From Litoditis marina (taxonomy: Eukaryota; Nematoda; Chromadorea; Rhabditida; Rhabditidae), in contig OZ038436.1 in NCBI GenBank assembly GCA_964036275.1, positions 5,945,482 through 6,009,481 of the forward strand: 64,000 bases of DNA, in the 5' to 3' direction. A model generated the notes under the pieces. The model did no database searches, was not told the origin of the DNA, and saw only the letters and a list, made by a program, of their open reading frames with translations. Shown here one piece after another: positions 1 through 36,757 of this stretch. The position numbers and the translations under genes were made by a program. Position 1 is the stretch's first letter. Each line of letters starts with the position of its first letter.

Positions 1-371
1 GTGGCAAAGGATCAAATCAATGTTTTACATGTTTGAGCATTAGAACGCATACACCCAATAGTAATCTAAAATCGAATTTACACATCAGAAACTACCACCT
101 ACAGTACCCGGATGACATTCGTTCGGCATCGACTATAGTTCTACATGAGACTGCATCCTTCGCCGTCTTTACACATCAGAAACTACCACCTACAGTACCC
201 CGATGACATTCGTTCGGCATCGACTATAGTTCTACATGAGACTGCATCCTTCGCCGTCTTTACACATCAGAAACTTACCACCTACAGTACACCGGGTGAA
301 ATTCGTTTTACACATCAGAAACTACCATCTACAGTACCCCGGATGATATTCGTTCGGCATCGACTATAGTT
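1..371. repeat. Tandem copies of the RIC1 stop-codon region
   Basis: The block holding 'tcgactatagttctacatgagactgca' (reverse complement of the last RIC1 codons and stop) occurs at about 128, 219 and 359. The first two are 91 bp apart and the last 140 bp further on, separated by 'ttacacatcagaaactaccacctacagtaccc' units at about 78, 169, 260 and 308. Confidence 0.85.
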
Positions 372-25991
<25,620 letters not shown>

Positions 25992-26814
25992 ATCGGGAGC
26001 TCAGAAAGTGTAATGAATGAGCAGTGTATGCAGTGTGGTTATCACTCAGGTGTCCATGAGAAACCTCTGAAAACGGTGAATTAACGAAAACTGAATGATA
26101 AATTACCATAATGATAAAATATGTATAATAAATAAGAGAAAAAAGCGTTGGAATATATTACTATAGATTCTAATGTGTAAGTGGTTACAAAAATTGCATG
26201 GAAAATACACAGTTTCGGCCTCTCCTCTACGATGTCTTCAGCAACAGTTAAACATCAATGAAAACAATCTTACAAACAACAAGAAATAGTAAACAAGTTC
26301 TTCGTCAACAAACACGTTAACAAACGAGTGAAAAGACGAGACGTAAAAAACACAAGCAAAGCAAAAACAGACTGATTTTCTTCTAAAACTGGAACGAAAA
26401 AGTGCTTAACATCAATCTTCACTGAACATAAGTGATTTGACAGAGATTAAATGCAAATAAATGTGAAATAAACTGCTAAATATAAAATATAATTGGCAAA
26501 TTGGATTGAATTTGTTTTTAGAAATTATTGCCGCGCCAGCTACCGTAACCTAACCTCCAATTATCGAAAGACGCGCAGAAATCGTTGCGGGGTCTATTAC
26601 GGCAGTTGATTAAAATTTTAAGTTCTATGCAGCTTTCTGCCATAGTTCTGAACAACATCAGATCATAATGTTGAAATACTATAAATAATTATCGAAGTTC
26701 TTTCTTTTTTCTCTTTTTTTTCTGTCTTTTTTTATCTTTCTCGATCTCTCCTTTTCATTCTATCTCTCTTTCTGTTTTTTTTTCACATCTCACTACCCTG
26801 TCTTCCCGTCTCTC

Positions 26815-27000
<186 letters not shown>

Positions 27001-27137
27001 AACTAAACTTAGAATCCATGTTTCGGATGTGAAACGCAACAGTAAAGAAAACAGAATCTAACAAAACCAAAATACGTGAAACAAAAATCACATTTGTGTT
27101 TCTAGTTAGGTGTTTCTATATTTTTCACGGGAAGTTA

Positions 27138-27239
27138 AAGCAGGACGATTATGTGGACCAATCCCATGACATCGGTCCTTCTGCAATTGAAGAATTTATT
27201 GCAGCGTTGCGATTGGACCACATGAACGGCCTTCTTTAA
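27138..27239. mobile_element. MITE family D copy 3
   Basis: 'aagcaggacgattatgtggaccaatc' and 'gattggaccacatgaacggccttctt'. Confidence 0.83.
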
Positions 27240-27440
27240 ACTGCGCACGGTCTCTCTCACAAAACGTCGTATTGTATGTAAGACGGAGTATTAAACTGCA
27301 ATGATACATCGCTCTGCTTATAAAGAGGTTGTGAAACGCTAGAGTGCGCTCTTTTGCAATGATCGAACCGGGGTACATTCTCACTGTAACAGAGAGTGAA
27401 GACGATCACATGATTGTTTACTGAAACCCGCCATTTTTTC
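27240..27440. repeat. Dispersed repeat F, copy 1
   Basis: 'cacggtctctctcacaaaacgtcgtattgtatgtaa ... cttataaagaggttgtgaaacgctagagtgcgct' recurs at 32560-32760 with about 85-90 percent identity. Confidence 0.85.
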
Positions 27441-27683
27441 CTGGTGAAATTTGAAATAATAGAACAGCATTTTATAAATGATGTAAAATCATTCACATAC
27501 TTTCAAATAATGGACCAATATCGAAATATCAGCTATTGATTTCGCTCAAAATCGAAGTAAAAAATATAATGTTAGTCAGTTGCACAGTCACGTGAAGCAT
27601 GTTGAATACAGCAGAACTCAGAAACGTGCAGTGAAGAGGTTAGGTTACCTAAAAACCCGGTTAGATATAGAATTCACCGACGG

Positions 27684-27930
27684 AATGGCGCCCATTCGAT
27701 GAAAACCGCAGCAGTGGGCGTCCCGTGGTCCGATGGAGAGATGAATTGGTGCTGGCCGTACAAAGTCACAACCGTTGAAGGAGAAGAGGTCGTGTCCGTC
27801 CGCCCAATGTCCGAGGCGAAGAGATATTGAGAATGTGCAGAGACCGAGATACCTGGATGCCCATGAAGGAACACCATATTGCAACAATATGGAGAGAATG
27901 AATAAATCTTGAAATCTTGAATAAATACGC
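27684..27930 (+). mobile_element. LINE family La, 3' end fragment
   Basis: The frame SGRPVVRWRDELVLAVQSHN, an internal TGA, then GEEILRMCRDRDTW is the usual C-terminus after the reverse-transcriptase domain of a non-LTR element. The copy ends in 'aataaatcttgaaatcttg'. 5'-truncated and interrupted. Confidence 0.75.
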
Positions 27931-28199
27931 CGTGATCACTCGAGTGCGCACTCGTGTGATGTATTGGTCATCTCAAGTTACCACCATATAGGATAGGACC
28001 TGACCATTTCAACAAATGCAGAAACAAATCTTTTCCGGTTTCAGAATGAAGTGTAAGATTTGACAACGAGTCTTTAAATTTTCATATAAAGCAGCTATCG
28101 CTATTCATTTTCGACAACAAGAAATAATTAGACAACATTATCCGGTGAACCAACATCAGTAAATCTACACGTTTACACGTGAAATTGTCTCATTCTCAG

Positions 28200-31100
28200 T
28201 CAATTTTTGTCACAAACAAATACTCGAGGTTTGAGTATGGTGTTTGGCTCGATTTGGCAGATGCACAGTTGTTCGACGTCAGAAACTCCGCAAGGTGGCT
28301 TGTCGTAGGTGTAAGTGGTTCCCATCAGAGTAATCTGAAGTAGTTCGAGCTTTGTTCTAACCGAACCTCAGAAATATAGAGAAATGCTGTAAAATTAATA
28401 TCAAACTATCTTTGGTAGTGAAACGATCTTTTCGACAGTTTAACGACGATTAAGAGAATTTCAGAGATAGTTCAGTAATAATGGTAGTAGGTCTAAGTGA
28501 CTCCAAACACAATAATCTGAAACATTGTATATTTTCTCAGACATATCGAATTCTCTCTTTCCTTTTCAGTATAAAACATGCTTAAGTATGTATTGATAGG
28601 TCTATTTGGACGTCTTGCTTATATTGTATAATCATGGGCTCTAAATTACATGGAGTTAATTTGTTGATCATAGAACATATAGTTCCATACTCTCTACCAA
28701 AAAGTCCAGAGTATACGTTCAGTACCGTTGTGATCTGGAACATTCTCTACTTTGGTTCTCACTGGAACTCATTATTGTTCGTTTCACCCATCGATAGCAG
28801 CCAGTTACAGAAAACATTGGTGGGCGGAGTCAATGGTGTTGGAAAGTTTCCAACAGCTACCAGCCTAATCAAATTTGTTGCACAAGCTGGGAATTGAACT
28901 CAGCTGCCGCAGGTGACGCAGCGCCCACAAGCAGCCGGTCATGTTCTAGACATGTTCGCCAAAACTGAAAACAGTGATAATCAACCATCTTTTCAACCAT
29001 CTGGATGCTATCCCGAGCTGAATTGGCCGGGAAATAGCTGGGGATAGCATCCAAACCCGGCCCGGGATGTTTCATGCATACGGCCTCTGAACGAATGAAT
29101 AGTTATCCGCCTCACCATCCAGGCCCCGTTTCCGTGACAGAATCTGATTCCCTCTTCTTTCGAATGTGGAAATTCCACTGGCAAAACCACAGTATCGGCC
29201 GAAGTTGCGTCCCAAAATGCATCTGCACTGTTTCGGTACTTGAGTTGCACCTTGAAGTTATCTCCATAGTAGATATTTATGAACATTCCGGCCTTCACTT
29301 TCTATCCTGCGTCTCCTCAAACATACGCTATTTCGTGTCACAGAAGAGTGCGCAAAGCAAGAGACGCAGGATGAGATGGAGGTGCCGGGATATAGTCGTC
29401 GCCAAAGAAAAGACGGCACGTTACTGTATGTTTCAATTTTCGCTGTGTACGAGTGTAAGGACACATTTATTCGATTTCGGAGCTGGTCGGTTATGTACTC
29501 TCGTCGCAAAGTGGTTAGGTCCCAGCTACGAACTTTTCTCACGCAGGTTCGATTCCAGCCGGAGACAAACATATACAAAATTTGGCACCCCTATATTTGG
29601 GTATAACTTTACCAAACATTTGTCGACTGCGTCAAGTTAGTTTCGAACTGTTTCAACACCGCTAAAAAAGTAGCTGACCATTTTCCTGAGTGTACACAGT
29701 TCTCTTCTGGCAAATAGTAAGCGAGCGATTGTAAATAGTTGCGAGTTTTGTACTGTGGGGTTATTGTTCGTTGTCAAAGTTGTACAACCCCGTTTCACAA
29801 TTGCCCCGCACCATCTCTCAACTTTTCCAAGATTTCGGTTAAGTGTGGGGTGAGGCTTGCTAGGCTGATTCCATACTTTTTCCAAGCCATTCTCTACTAA
29901 CAAATATTCAACGATCGCTCGCGGCGCAATGATCAAAGTCCTTTGGTTGGAGAATAGAGATTGAATGTCCTACACACGCGAGGTAGGGTGTTAGAAAATG
30001 CCCGCTGAAACGGAACGAATTTTGATATGTTCACAAACAAAGAAACGATAGAGTTTTCATTAAATTAAGTAGTGAAACTCACTTCTGTTGACGAGACTCG
30101 AGATTGAAGCACTTCCGTGCCATTCGCTTTTTCGAGATTGATGTAGAATTCGCTAAAAAGGTCAATTACTTCTCAAGTGAATCGTTACCAAAAATAGTTT
30201 TTATGGCCAACCATAGTACTTGAGCGTCAACAGCTTGATGCAGAAACTAAGCTCAAATCATAACTTATCTAACCGGTGAACTAAAGGGAAGGAGCCCAGT
30301 TTGTGTCGATTGTTTTCGTACTTAGTGGTATGATCAACGTTTCCTTGCAAGTAACCATTATATTTAACAATACTTTAAGATTTGTTCTGCCATACAATCT
30401 TGCAATAACTTACTTCGTTAGTTTTTACTACATTTTTCTGTGAAGTATGTGAAATAAACTTTGTATTTTTTTATAATTTGTCGTCCTAGTTTGTACTGTG
30501 GCATATCTCGTGGGAGTTAGTCTTCGTGTCAGACGACCAAAGGAACATGTTATCGCGGACGTTGCTAATCCTCTGTACAACTAACATCTAAAGGTCGCCT
30601 CCTATGTCCCTATGTCCTATTGTCTCATTTCAAAGTCCCAATGCCCCATTTCCAAGAGATAGTACAACAGTCGTAGACTGCAAGACATGAAGGCGTGTAG
30701 GTTGAACATAGGGACAATGGGACCTCAGGAGAGTCGAATGGGACATCAGGAGAGTCGAATGGGACCTCAGGAGAGTCGAATGGGTAGTGCATACCGCATT
30801 GTGCCCTCATGAGATTCATTCTATTTCCGCCTGGCTCAACCTGTTTTGACCTACCCGGTTCCCGAGTAGTTCACCATAACCGTCAAACATTGATCCGCAG
30901 CCATGGAAAAATTTCCATTGAGAACATAGTAATCCTTAAAGCAATATGAAGAGTTTTCAATGACACCAAAGTTTTGTATAAGAAATGCTGAAACATCCTG
31001 ATAGTTGTATCCCAATTTGCGTTTCTTTTCAGCACATTCTCTTTTTTCTATGTTTGAGTTAAAGGCCGAACTTTTGGCACAGAGCGGATTCGAACTCGCC

Positions 31101-31668
31101 GCACATGTGCGATACGAAAATCACTAATTGTTGCTCATGGTGGGAACGTCAGTGAACGTTGTCTTATGGCGCACGTTGCTCCCGCGCCCGCCCTCCCCCT
31201 CTAAGTCCCGTTTATGTACCCTCTGAGTGCCAGATTATGTTGTTCCCCTTCAACTGCCTGTTTTTCGCCAAACTGTTATTCATGTTGAAATTTTATCAGT
31301 CACGTCTCTTTGAGTATTTCTCTAGCTCCCCCAGGTGCTGTCTAAGTTAAGTACGTAAACGTATGCGTACGAACATCCTCGAAGTTTTGTTTCATCTGCG
31401 TCTCTCATTCAGCACACTCTCTCGCGGTTGGAAGAAGACTGATGAATTAAGATGCTGAGTGAGCTATTGTCCGTTGTAGCTTGTTCGCGCAAAACTGTGA
31501 TTTTCGATAGAAAACCGTTTTTCCTGTCTTGTATTTGTAGTTGTCCAAGTACCAAGTGCTAACAGTTTGTGCAAACGTTTTAAAGAAGTTATTTCAACTC
31601 ACCTTTTTATAGCAACCACCGTACGCCAAAGAGGGCAAACAAAAAATCAATAGAGGGAGTAGAATCAT
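28200..31668 (-). CDS. Small secreted protein, 178 aa, five exons, possible galectin-like fold
   Basis: Exons 31603-31668, 30855-30934, 30083-30152, 29116-29301 and 28200-28334 join in phase from ATG to TGA. Residues 1-16 are a typical signal peptide (MILLPLLIFCLPSLAYG), so the product is probably secreted. Order of visible parts: VLNGNFSMA, NYSGTGEFYINLEKANGTE, GMFINIYYGDNFKVQLKYRN, an acidic loop with SADAFWDATSAD, ITLMGTTYTYDKPP, then a Cys-rich end (LCICQIEP, FVCDKN). The run of short beta strands with F.INL, a Trp in the middle and NG/Y..KPP resembles galectin-type lectins, but this is inference; the sugar-binding His-Asn-Arg set is not evident. Two N-glycosylation sequons (NFS, NYS) fit secretion. 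It lies 2.2 kb upstream of RIC1 on the same strand. The acceptor of exon 4 (gatag) is weak. I do not recognise the family. Confidence 0.72.
28476..28520. repeat. Echo of the acceptor edge of the secreted-protein last exon
   Basis: 'ggtagtaggtctaagtgactccaaacacaataatctgaaac' repeats 28300-28340. Confidence 0.82.
28860..28915 (-). other. tRNA-like fragment (B-box)
   Basis: Reverse strand reads 'gagttcaattcccagc' after a GC-rich stem-like stretch; resembles a T-arm of a tRNA-derived SINE. No full cloverleaf. Confidence 0.35.
29496..29576 (+). other. tRNA-derived sequence (SINE head or pseudogene)
   Basis: A-box-like 'aaagtggttagg' and perfect B-box 'ggttcgattcc' at tRNA spacing, with 'ccggagac' as a decayed acceptor end. 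Confidence 0.5.
30718..30782. repeat. 21-bp tandem repeat, three copies
   Basis: 'gggacctcaggagagtcgaat' three times with single changes, inside an intron of the secreted-protein gene. Confidence 0.9.
31070..31110 (-). other. tRNA-like fragment (B-box)
   Basis: Reverse strand 'gagttcgaatccgctctgtgcc' has the T-arm form; no complete tRNA. Confidence 0.35.
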
Positions 31669-33570
31669 TCTCACTCTCCTTAAACATGTGATAAGTCTTT
31701 GTTGTAGTTCTATATACAAGAAGCATTCAGAAATAAGTAAAACGAAACTAAACGGCTAAATGAGAAAATTGTACGTTTCACCCCAGTAATTTCATTATAC
31801 TTGAGAAATAAGCCGTTGTACCTTCACCTCCCACAGTGCACAGTGAAATTCTCTGCCATTATCAAAGTACTAAAGCGAGTCAATGAGGCGGCAGACATCT
31901 GCGTCTCTCTGACCTGCACACTCTCTCATCGAGAGCGCTACGGAAGTGGCTTGTTATTCGGCAGGAAATTGGGGGAAAACAGTCGTATGGCACAATTCCA
32001 ACGCAGAGTTGGTAAGGTAAGCGCAACTGTGAAAAATTACCAGGCATAAACGACTTTACCGTTTCACCCCCACAGTCAGACATTAAACAATCACGATTAT
32101 GGGGGGAGGGGTGATTGTTCAATGTCCAATTTAAGTTCAAACGCACAATTTACGTTACATTCAACTATCAATTCTGCTTTTTTTCTGTCGAAACGGTCAG
32201 AGTGGGGGGTGACACTATCATGCGGGATTCGAAAGTGAAGTGGAGAGGGGGGGGGGGGGTTCCAGAGCAAATTTCTCGAGCAGGATAGAGTGAGATGCAC
32301 CGTAACTACGGGATGATATTACACAGCGAGAGATAGAAACAGCGTAACTGCAGCGAATGAAGAGTCATTGAGCAGCGCGGGATGGTTGTTGCTGGGTTCG
32401 TTGCCATACAGAAAAAGATCGTCATAACCGAACAATTATTATTCATTTCATATGAAAACCATGACAGCAGAGCCAAATGATGCTGCCGAGAATGAGCCTT
32501 TTTATTGCAGATTTTCCGCACAAATCGAAAGTGTTTGAGAAAAACCCGCACTGCGCTGCGCACGGTCTCTCTCACAAAACGTTGTATTGTATGTAAAACG
32601 GAGTGTGAACTGCAATGACAGATCGCTCTGCTTATAAAGAGGTTGTGAAACGCTAGAGTGCGCTAACTTCCAATGATCGAACCGGGATACATGCTCACTG
32701 TAACAGGGATTGAAGAGAATCACATGCTTTTTTACTGAAAATCGCTATATATTTTTCAGGCGAAATTAGAAATAAGAAAATAGGTTCCAATAAATGTAAT
32801 AAGACTATGCCTTATTTTCAAATAACCGATCATGCTCGATATATCAGATATTGATAATGTTTTTTTCAAAATTAATATTCGCGTACTTATCATCGACTGA
32901 AACACAGACCGCCCCCTCCCTATAAAGATGTTCTGAAACCCGAGTGTACCTTTGATAAACCCTGAAAAGCGTGCCATTGTGTAGAGCATGATGTTATCTA
33001 CTTTCCACTACTCTGAAAAGGGTATTATGATTAAATTTGTTACGTGTGTGTATTTATTCAATTTAGTCAGCCCTATAACTGAGGCGTCGTTCACTGTTAT
33101 TCTGGAATTTGGTAAAAACCGTTTCAATCGTTTCAAATTGCAAAATGTCCAAAGAAAATTTAATAAGGTTCCAACTTTTGTTCCAAATTCTTTGTTTTCA
33201 ACGTACTCTATCTATAGAGATCACTGAAATGTGTCACTGCATTCGTATAGAAAACACAAACTTCTGTTGAATAGTGCACTGCTAACAGATTAACCGCTAA
33301 CAGAGATTTGCAGTGAATCGAAATATTCCAAAGTGGTGGAATACTGCCTGCAATATTCATTGGCACGCCGCCAAGTCTCAGTAGAAGTTACTAAAACTAT
33401 ACTTTCTCAACCGGCTCTTCTCTAACCAAAAGCGAGCCGAATCTTTTCGAACCATGTGGTTTGTTCCAGGAGCGATCTAAATTTGAACTAATATTGGTCT
33501 GACCGAACGAACTATATGCTAAAAGTAGTTGAATATCCAAATTTTGTTTGGTTTCGTGCTGGTTTGAAGG
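31669..33570. other. Upstream of the secreted-protein gene, non-coding
   Basis: Contains foldback A (31870-31930), a G run (32249), repeat F copy 2 (32560-32760) and several TATAAA/GTGAAAC modules. No exon supported. Confidence 0.5.
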
Positions 33571-33787
33571 CGAATTCTTCATTTAACCCGGTATTTCGTT
33601 AACCCTAGCCGTTAACCATTAACCGGGTTACCTGGCTAACCCTTTTGTTAACCACTTGGTAACCCTAAATTTGCCCCAAAAGACATTGTAAAAGAGGGTT
33701 AACAAGTGGTTAACAAAAGTGTTAACCAGGTAACCCGGTTAAGGTTACCTGGTAGGGTTAACGAAATACCGGGTTCCTTGTGGAATA
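33571..33787. mobile_element. MITE family B, subtype b (young copy)
   Basis: Near-identical to 8420-8632 over its length, with matching internal palindrome 'gttaacaagtggttaac'. Confidence 0.9.
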
Positions 33788-34023
33788 GGCCTGGTTTGAA
33801 TGCGCACTTGGTTCGATTTTATACCGAACTACGTGGTTTGGGTAGAATCGGTTCGAGTTAGGTTCGGATTAGTTTGGGAGGAAATAGTTCTTTTTTTTCC
33901 AAGTTTTGACTTAAAATGATACTCAAAAAGTGAGCAAAAGTGCAATAACCGATATGAACAGCACTGAAAAGTGGCACTGCTCTTATATAAGAAACAACAG
34001 TTATCATCAATAGTCATCGATTC

Positions 34024-34600
34024 ATTGATTGATTGATTTATTCACATGCAAGCATGTGATATACAAGAGGAGAAAAAAAACATCGGCAGTAGGAAACGAA
34101 AAAATTCAATTGCGGAAATAAGAGTCGGAAATCGTGGAACATCATTTGGTGATTACCAGTAAAGAAAAAGAAAACAATATAACAGCACAGAATACAGATA
34201 AAACCATTCACAAGTACGAATGAACTAATTTGGGACAGTCTCACAGGATGAACAGAAAAACAGTAGAAGTCTCATTTAAATGCATTCAGCTAAAGTGCTT
34301 TTTTGCGGCTGATAACGACATCGGTATTTCGGATTTCTTGCTCAATTTCAAGTATTTGGATCCAGCCCGTACTGTAAAAAACTTGACACGTTGGCTAGTT
34401 TTTGGAGTTGGAAAATTGAGTTTCGCGCTAGAACCCCTAGTACGTGAAGGTTTGAACGTAAAAAAAAGTCTGTTGCACTTAATCCACACTGACCAGTTAT
34501 GATTTTATGGATCATAATGAGGTCTGTCGTAATTCTTCTAGATTCTAAAGTAACCAATTTGAGTTTCCTATTTCTAAATGCGGAACTAGGGATTTTACAA
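34024..34600 (-). mobile_element. LINE family Lb, 3' end with (TGAT)n tail
   Basis: On the minus strand two open pieces (ITTDLIMIHKIITGQCGL, then RVKFFTVRAGSKYLKLSKKS) match the layout of LINE C-termini (DLI..YKI..G, FF..R....W..L). The 3' end is 'cctcttgtatatcacatgct' plus 'aataaatcaatcaatcaatg'. Frameshifted and truncated. Confidence 0.72.
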
Positions 34601-34619
34601 TACGTATAGCAGTAGTGTA

Positions 34620-34960
34620 CTACCCCACCAATCCCCCCTTGCCCCCGAATTTCCCCCTTCAAAGAGACTGATAACACAGTGATACTTTTGTCCCCAGATT
34701 TACCACCTACAAAAAGTGAACTGATAACGACATGACACATTTCATCATCGTCCCCAAAATATCCAACTCAACTAATCGAGTACGATCTTCAAATGAGGGC
34801 CCTGAAAGTGTAAATCAATATAGCTTCGAAAATTTTGTTTCCATCATATTCATCAGATTGAACTATTGATCGTAGAGGCCAAGTCTACTTGGAAATCGAA
34901 TTTTGGAAGGTCAACAAATCTCAATTAGTCAGCGGTAAATCTCAAAGCTCAATTAACAGA
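34620..34960. repeat. Inverted-repeat arm (left), pair with 36940-37210
   Basis: 'cttcaaagagactgataacacagtgatac ... ttcatcatcgtccccaaaatatccaactcaactaatcgagtacgatc' is matched in reverse complement on the right. Confidence 0.85.
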
Positions 34961-35860
34961 TACAAACGGAAGAGCCGCTGAGATAGGATTAGACAACAAC
35001 CATACTAGATAAGATCCAGAAGATTGGATAAGATGTGCATGTATTTATAAGCGTCGCATGGAACCCTACAATCAGTGGAGCGTATTTATCCCAACTCGCA
35101 CATAGATTGTGAGACTATTTTTCACTTATTTTCATTTCTCACGGAGGATTCCCACTTCGCAACAGTCTCTGATCTCTGACTAGTTCACGACAATGAACGG
35201 ACGTGTAACAAACTTTATTTTAAATTGAATAAGCATATATCTCCCGACTTGCACATATATTGCAAGACACTATATATTCACATATAACACTTTATGTTAC
35301 TTTTATTAGCTACCCTTTTTTCATAAAAATTACCCCCCCCCCCACTCGTTCCTTGCAATTAACCTTCACGCATAACATCTTCGTCAGTTTAACAGTTTTA
35401 GCAATCACTTGTCTGAGGTAGTCTCTCGTTCAGTATCCTACCATATGATAACTCTCAACTAATATACTAGAAGTAAATCGAATAGTCGCATAACGTTCTG
35501 CTGTGTTTCACATGAGAATGCTAATCGTATGTACAAATACGTTCTGTCCGGACAATAATGGATACTTATTTTTTCCTTGTTAATGTACATACTTCACATT
35601 ATAACTCTGTTATTAGGATCTATTTTTATAAGAAAAATTCGGAGCGGTAATATCCAATTTGAGATCGTTTCTCGTTCTATATTATGAATAATCGATAATA
35701 TGTCTTATATGTCGTGGACCCTGGGTTCTGTATCAAACTTCTGAATAGCGTACATAATCCTCGAGAGTCAGAATCTGCCCGAGTCACATTATTTAGATAT
35801 ATTATTCTCATACAAGTCATGTCATTATAACAGTTCTTTATGTTATAGATCATTTTTCAG

Positions 35861-36056
35861 GGTTGTTAGGGAGCCGCTGGCCGAACGCATAAATCGGACG
35901 GCAGCGGCAATAACGTACAACAACCCCGCTGTGCCGGAGGAGAGTATCCAGTGGCAGGACGTGCTGCGACTCGCCTTCGGGCCTCAGCCGTCGGCACTTC
36001 CGCCGCCCTTCACAACGTCGCCGGTCGTTGTCGTTCCACCCGATTGGGAATGCCCG
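35861..36056 (+). CDS. Zinc-finger gene, exon a
   Basis: Strongly GC-rich against its AT-rich surroundings. Contains INRTAAAITYNNPAVPE and ends at the first Cys of the finger. Lies between two inverted-repeat arms (34620-34960 and 36940-37210). Confidence 0.7.
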
Positions 36057-36716
36057 GTTAGCCGTTTTATCAATCAGAGTTGTCTACTATTACAGACAAA
36101 TCATCGTATCGGAGTAGAAGTAACTTTGTGAAAAGTGATTATAATAGGGTCACACGTTTTGTCAGGTTTTATCCTAATTTCCGTCTTTTTTACCTATTTT
36201 GCTATACCTGTCGTAACTCATAAGTGTAAAATGTTTGGTGGTAAAATAATGTGTTAAAAATAGATGAATGGATCATGGGAAGAATCTTCTTAATAGATAG
36301 TAATAAATATTCGAAATTCTTTCTTAAACCTCCCTTCTCTTTAAAAACGGTTGACATCTTATCTCTACCTCTTTTTATATGTGTACATATGCTTGTTTTT
36401 CATTATAAGATATGATCTTACTTGCTCATTGTGTTTTCTTGTTTTTTCTCAGGTCTGTCTTTGTGATTGTTATGTGTACTATATATTGATAAGACATAAA
36501 CGTGCACCGTTTTCTCTTGATGAAACAGGAAGAAGTGTTGTATATCACAATTCAGTGAATACAACAATTGTGAAAAGAGGAAGATAGAAAAGTGAACTCT
36601 AGAAAGATAGAGAAAGAGAGAGAGAGAGAGAGGGAGAGAGAGAGAGAGAGGGGAGAGAGAGAAGGACATAGAAATAGAGAGAGAGAGAGAGAGGAGAGAG
36701 AGAAGGACATAGAAAT

Positions 36717-36757
<41 letters not shown>

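Noticed and set aside
29074..29640. 188-codon plus-strand open frame
   Set aside because: It lies antisense to exon 4 of the secreted-protein gene and then runs into a tRNA-like repeat.
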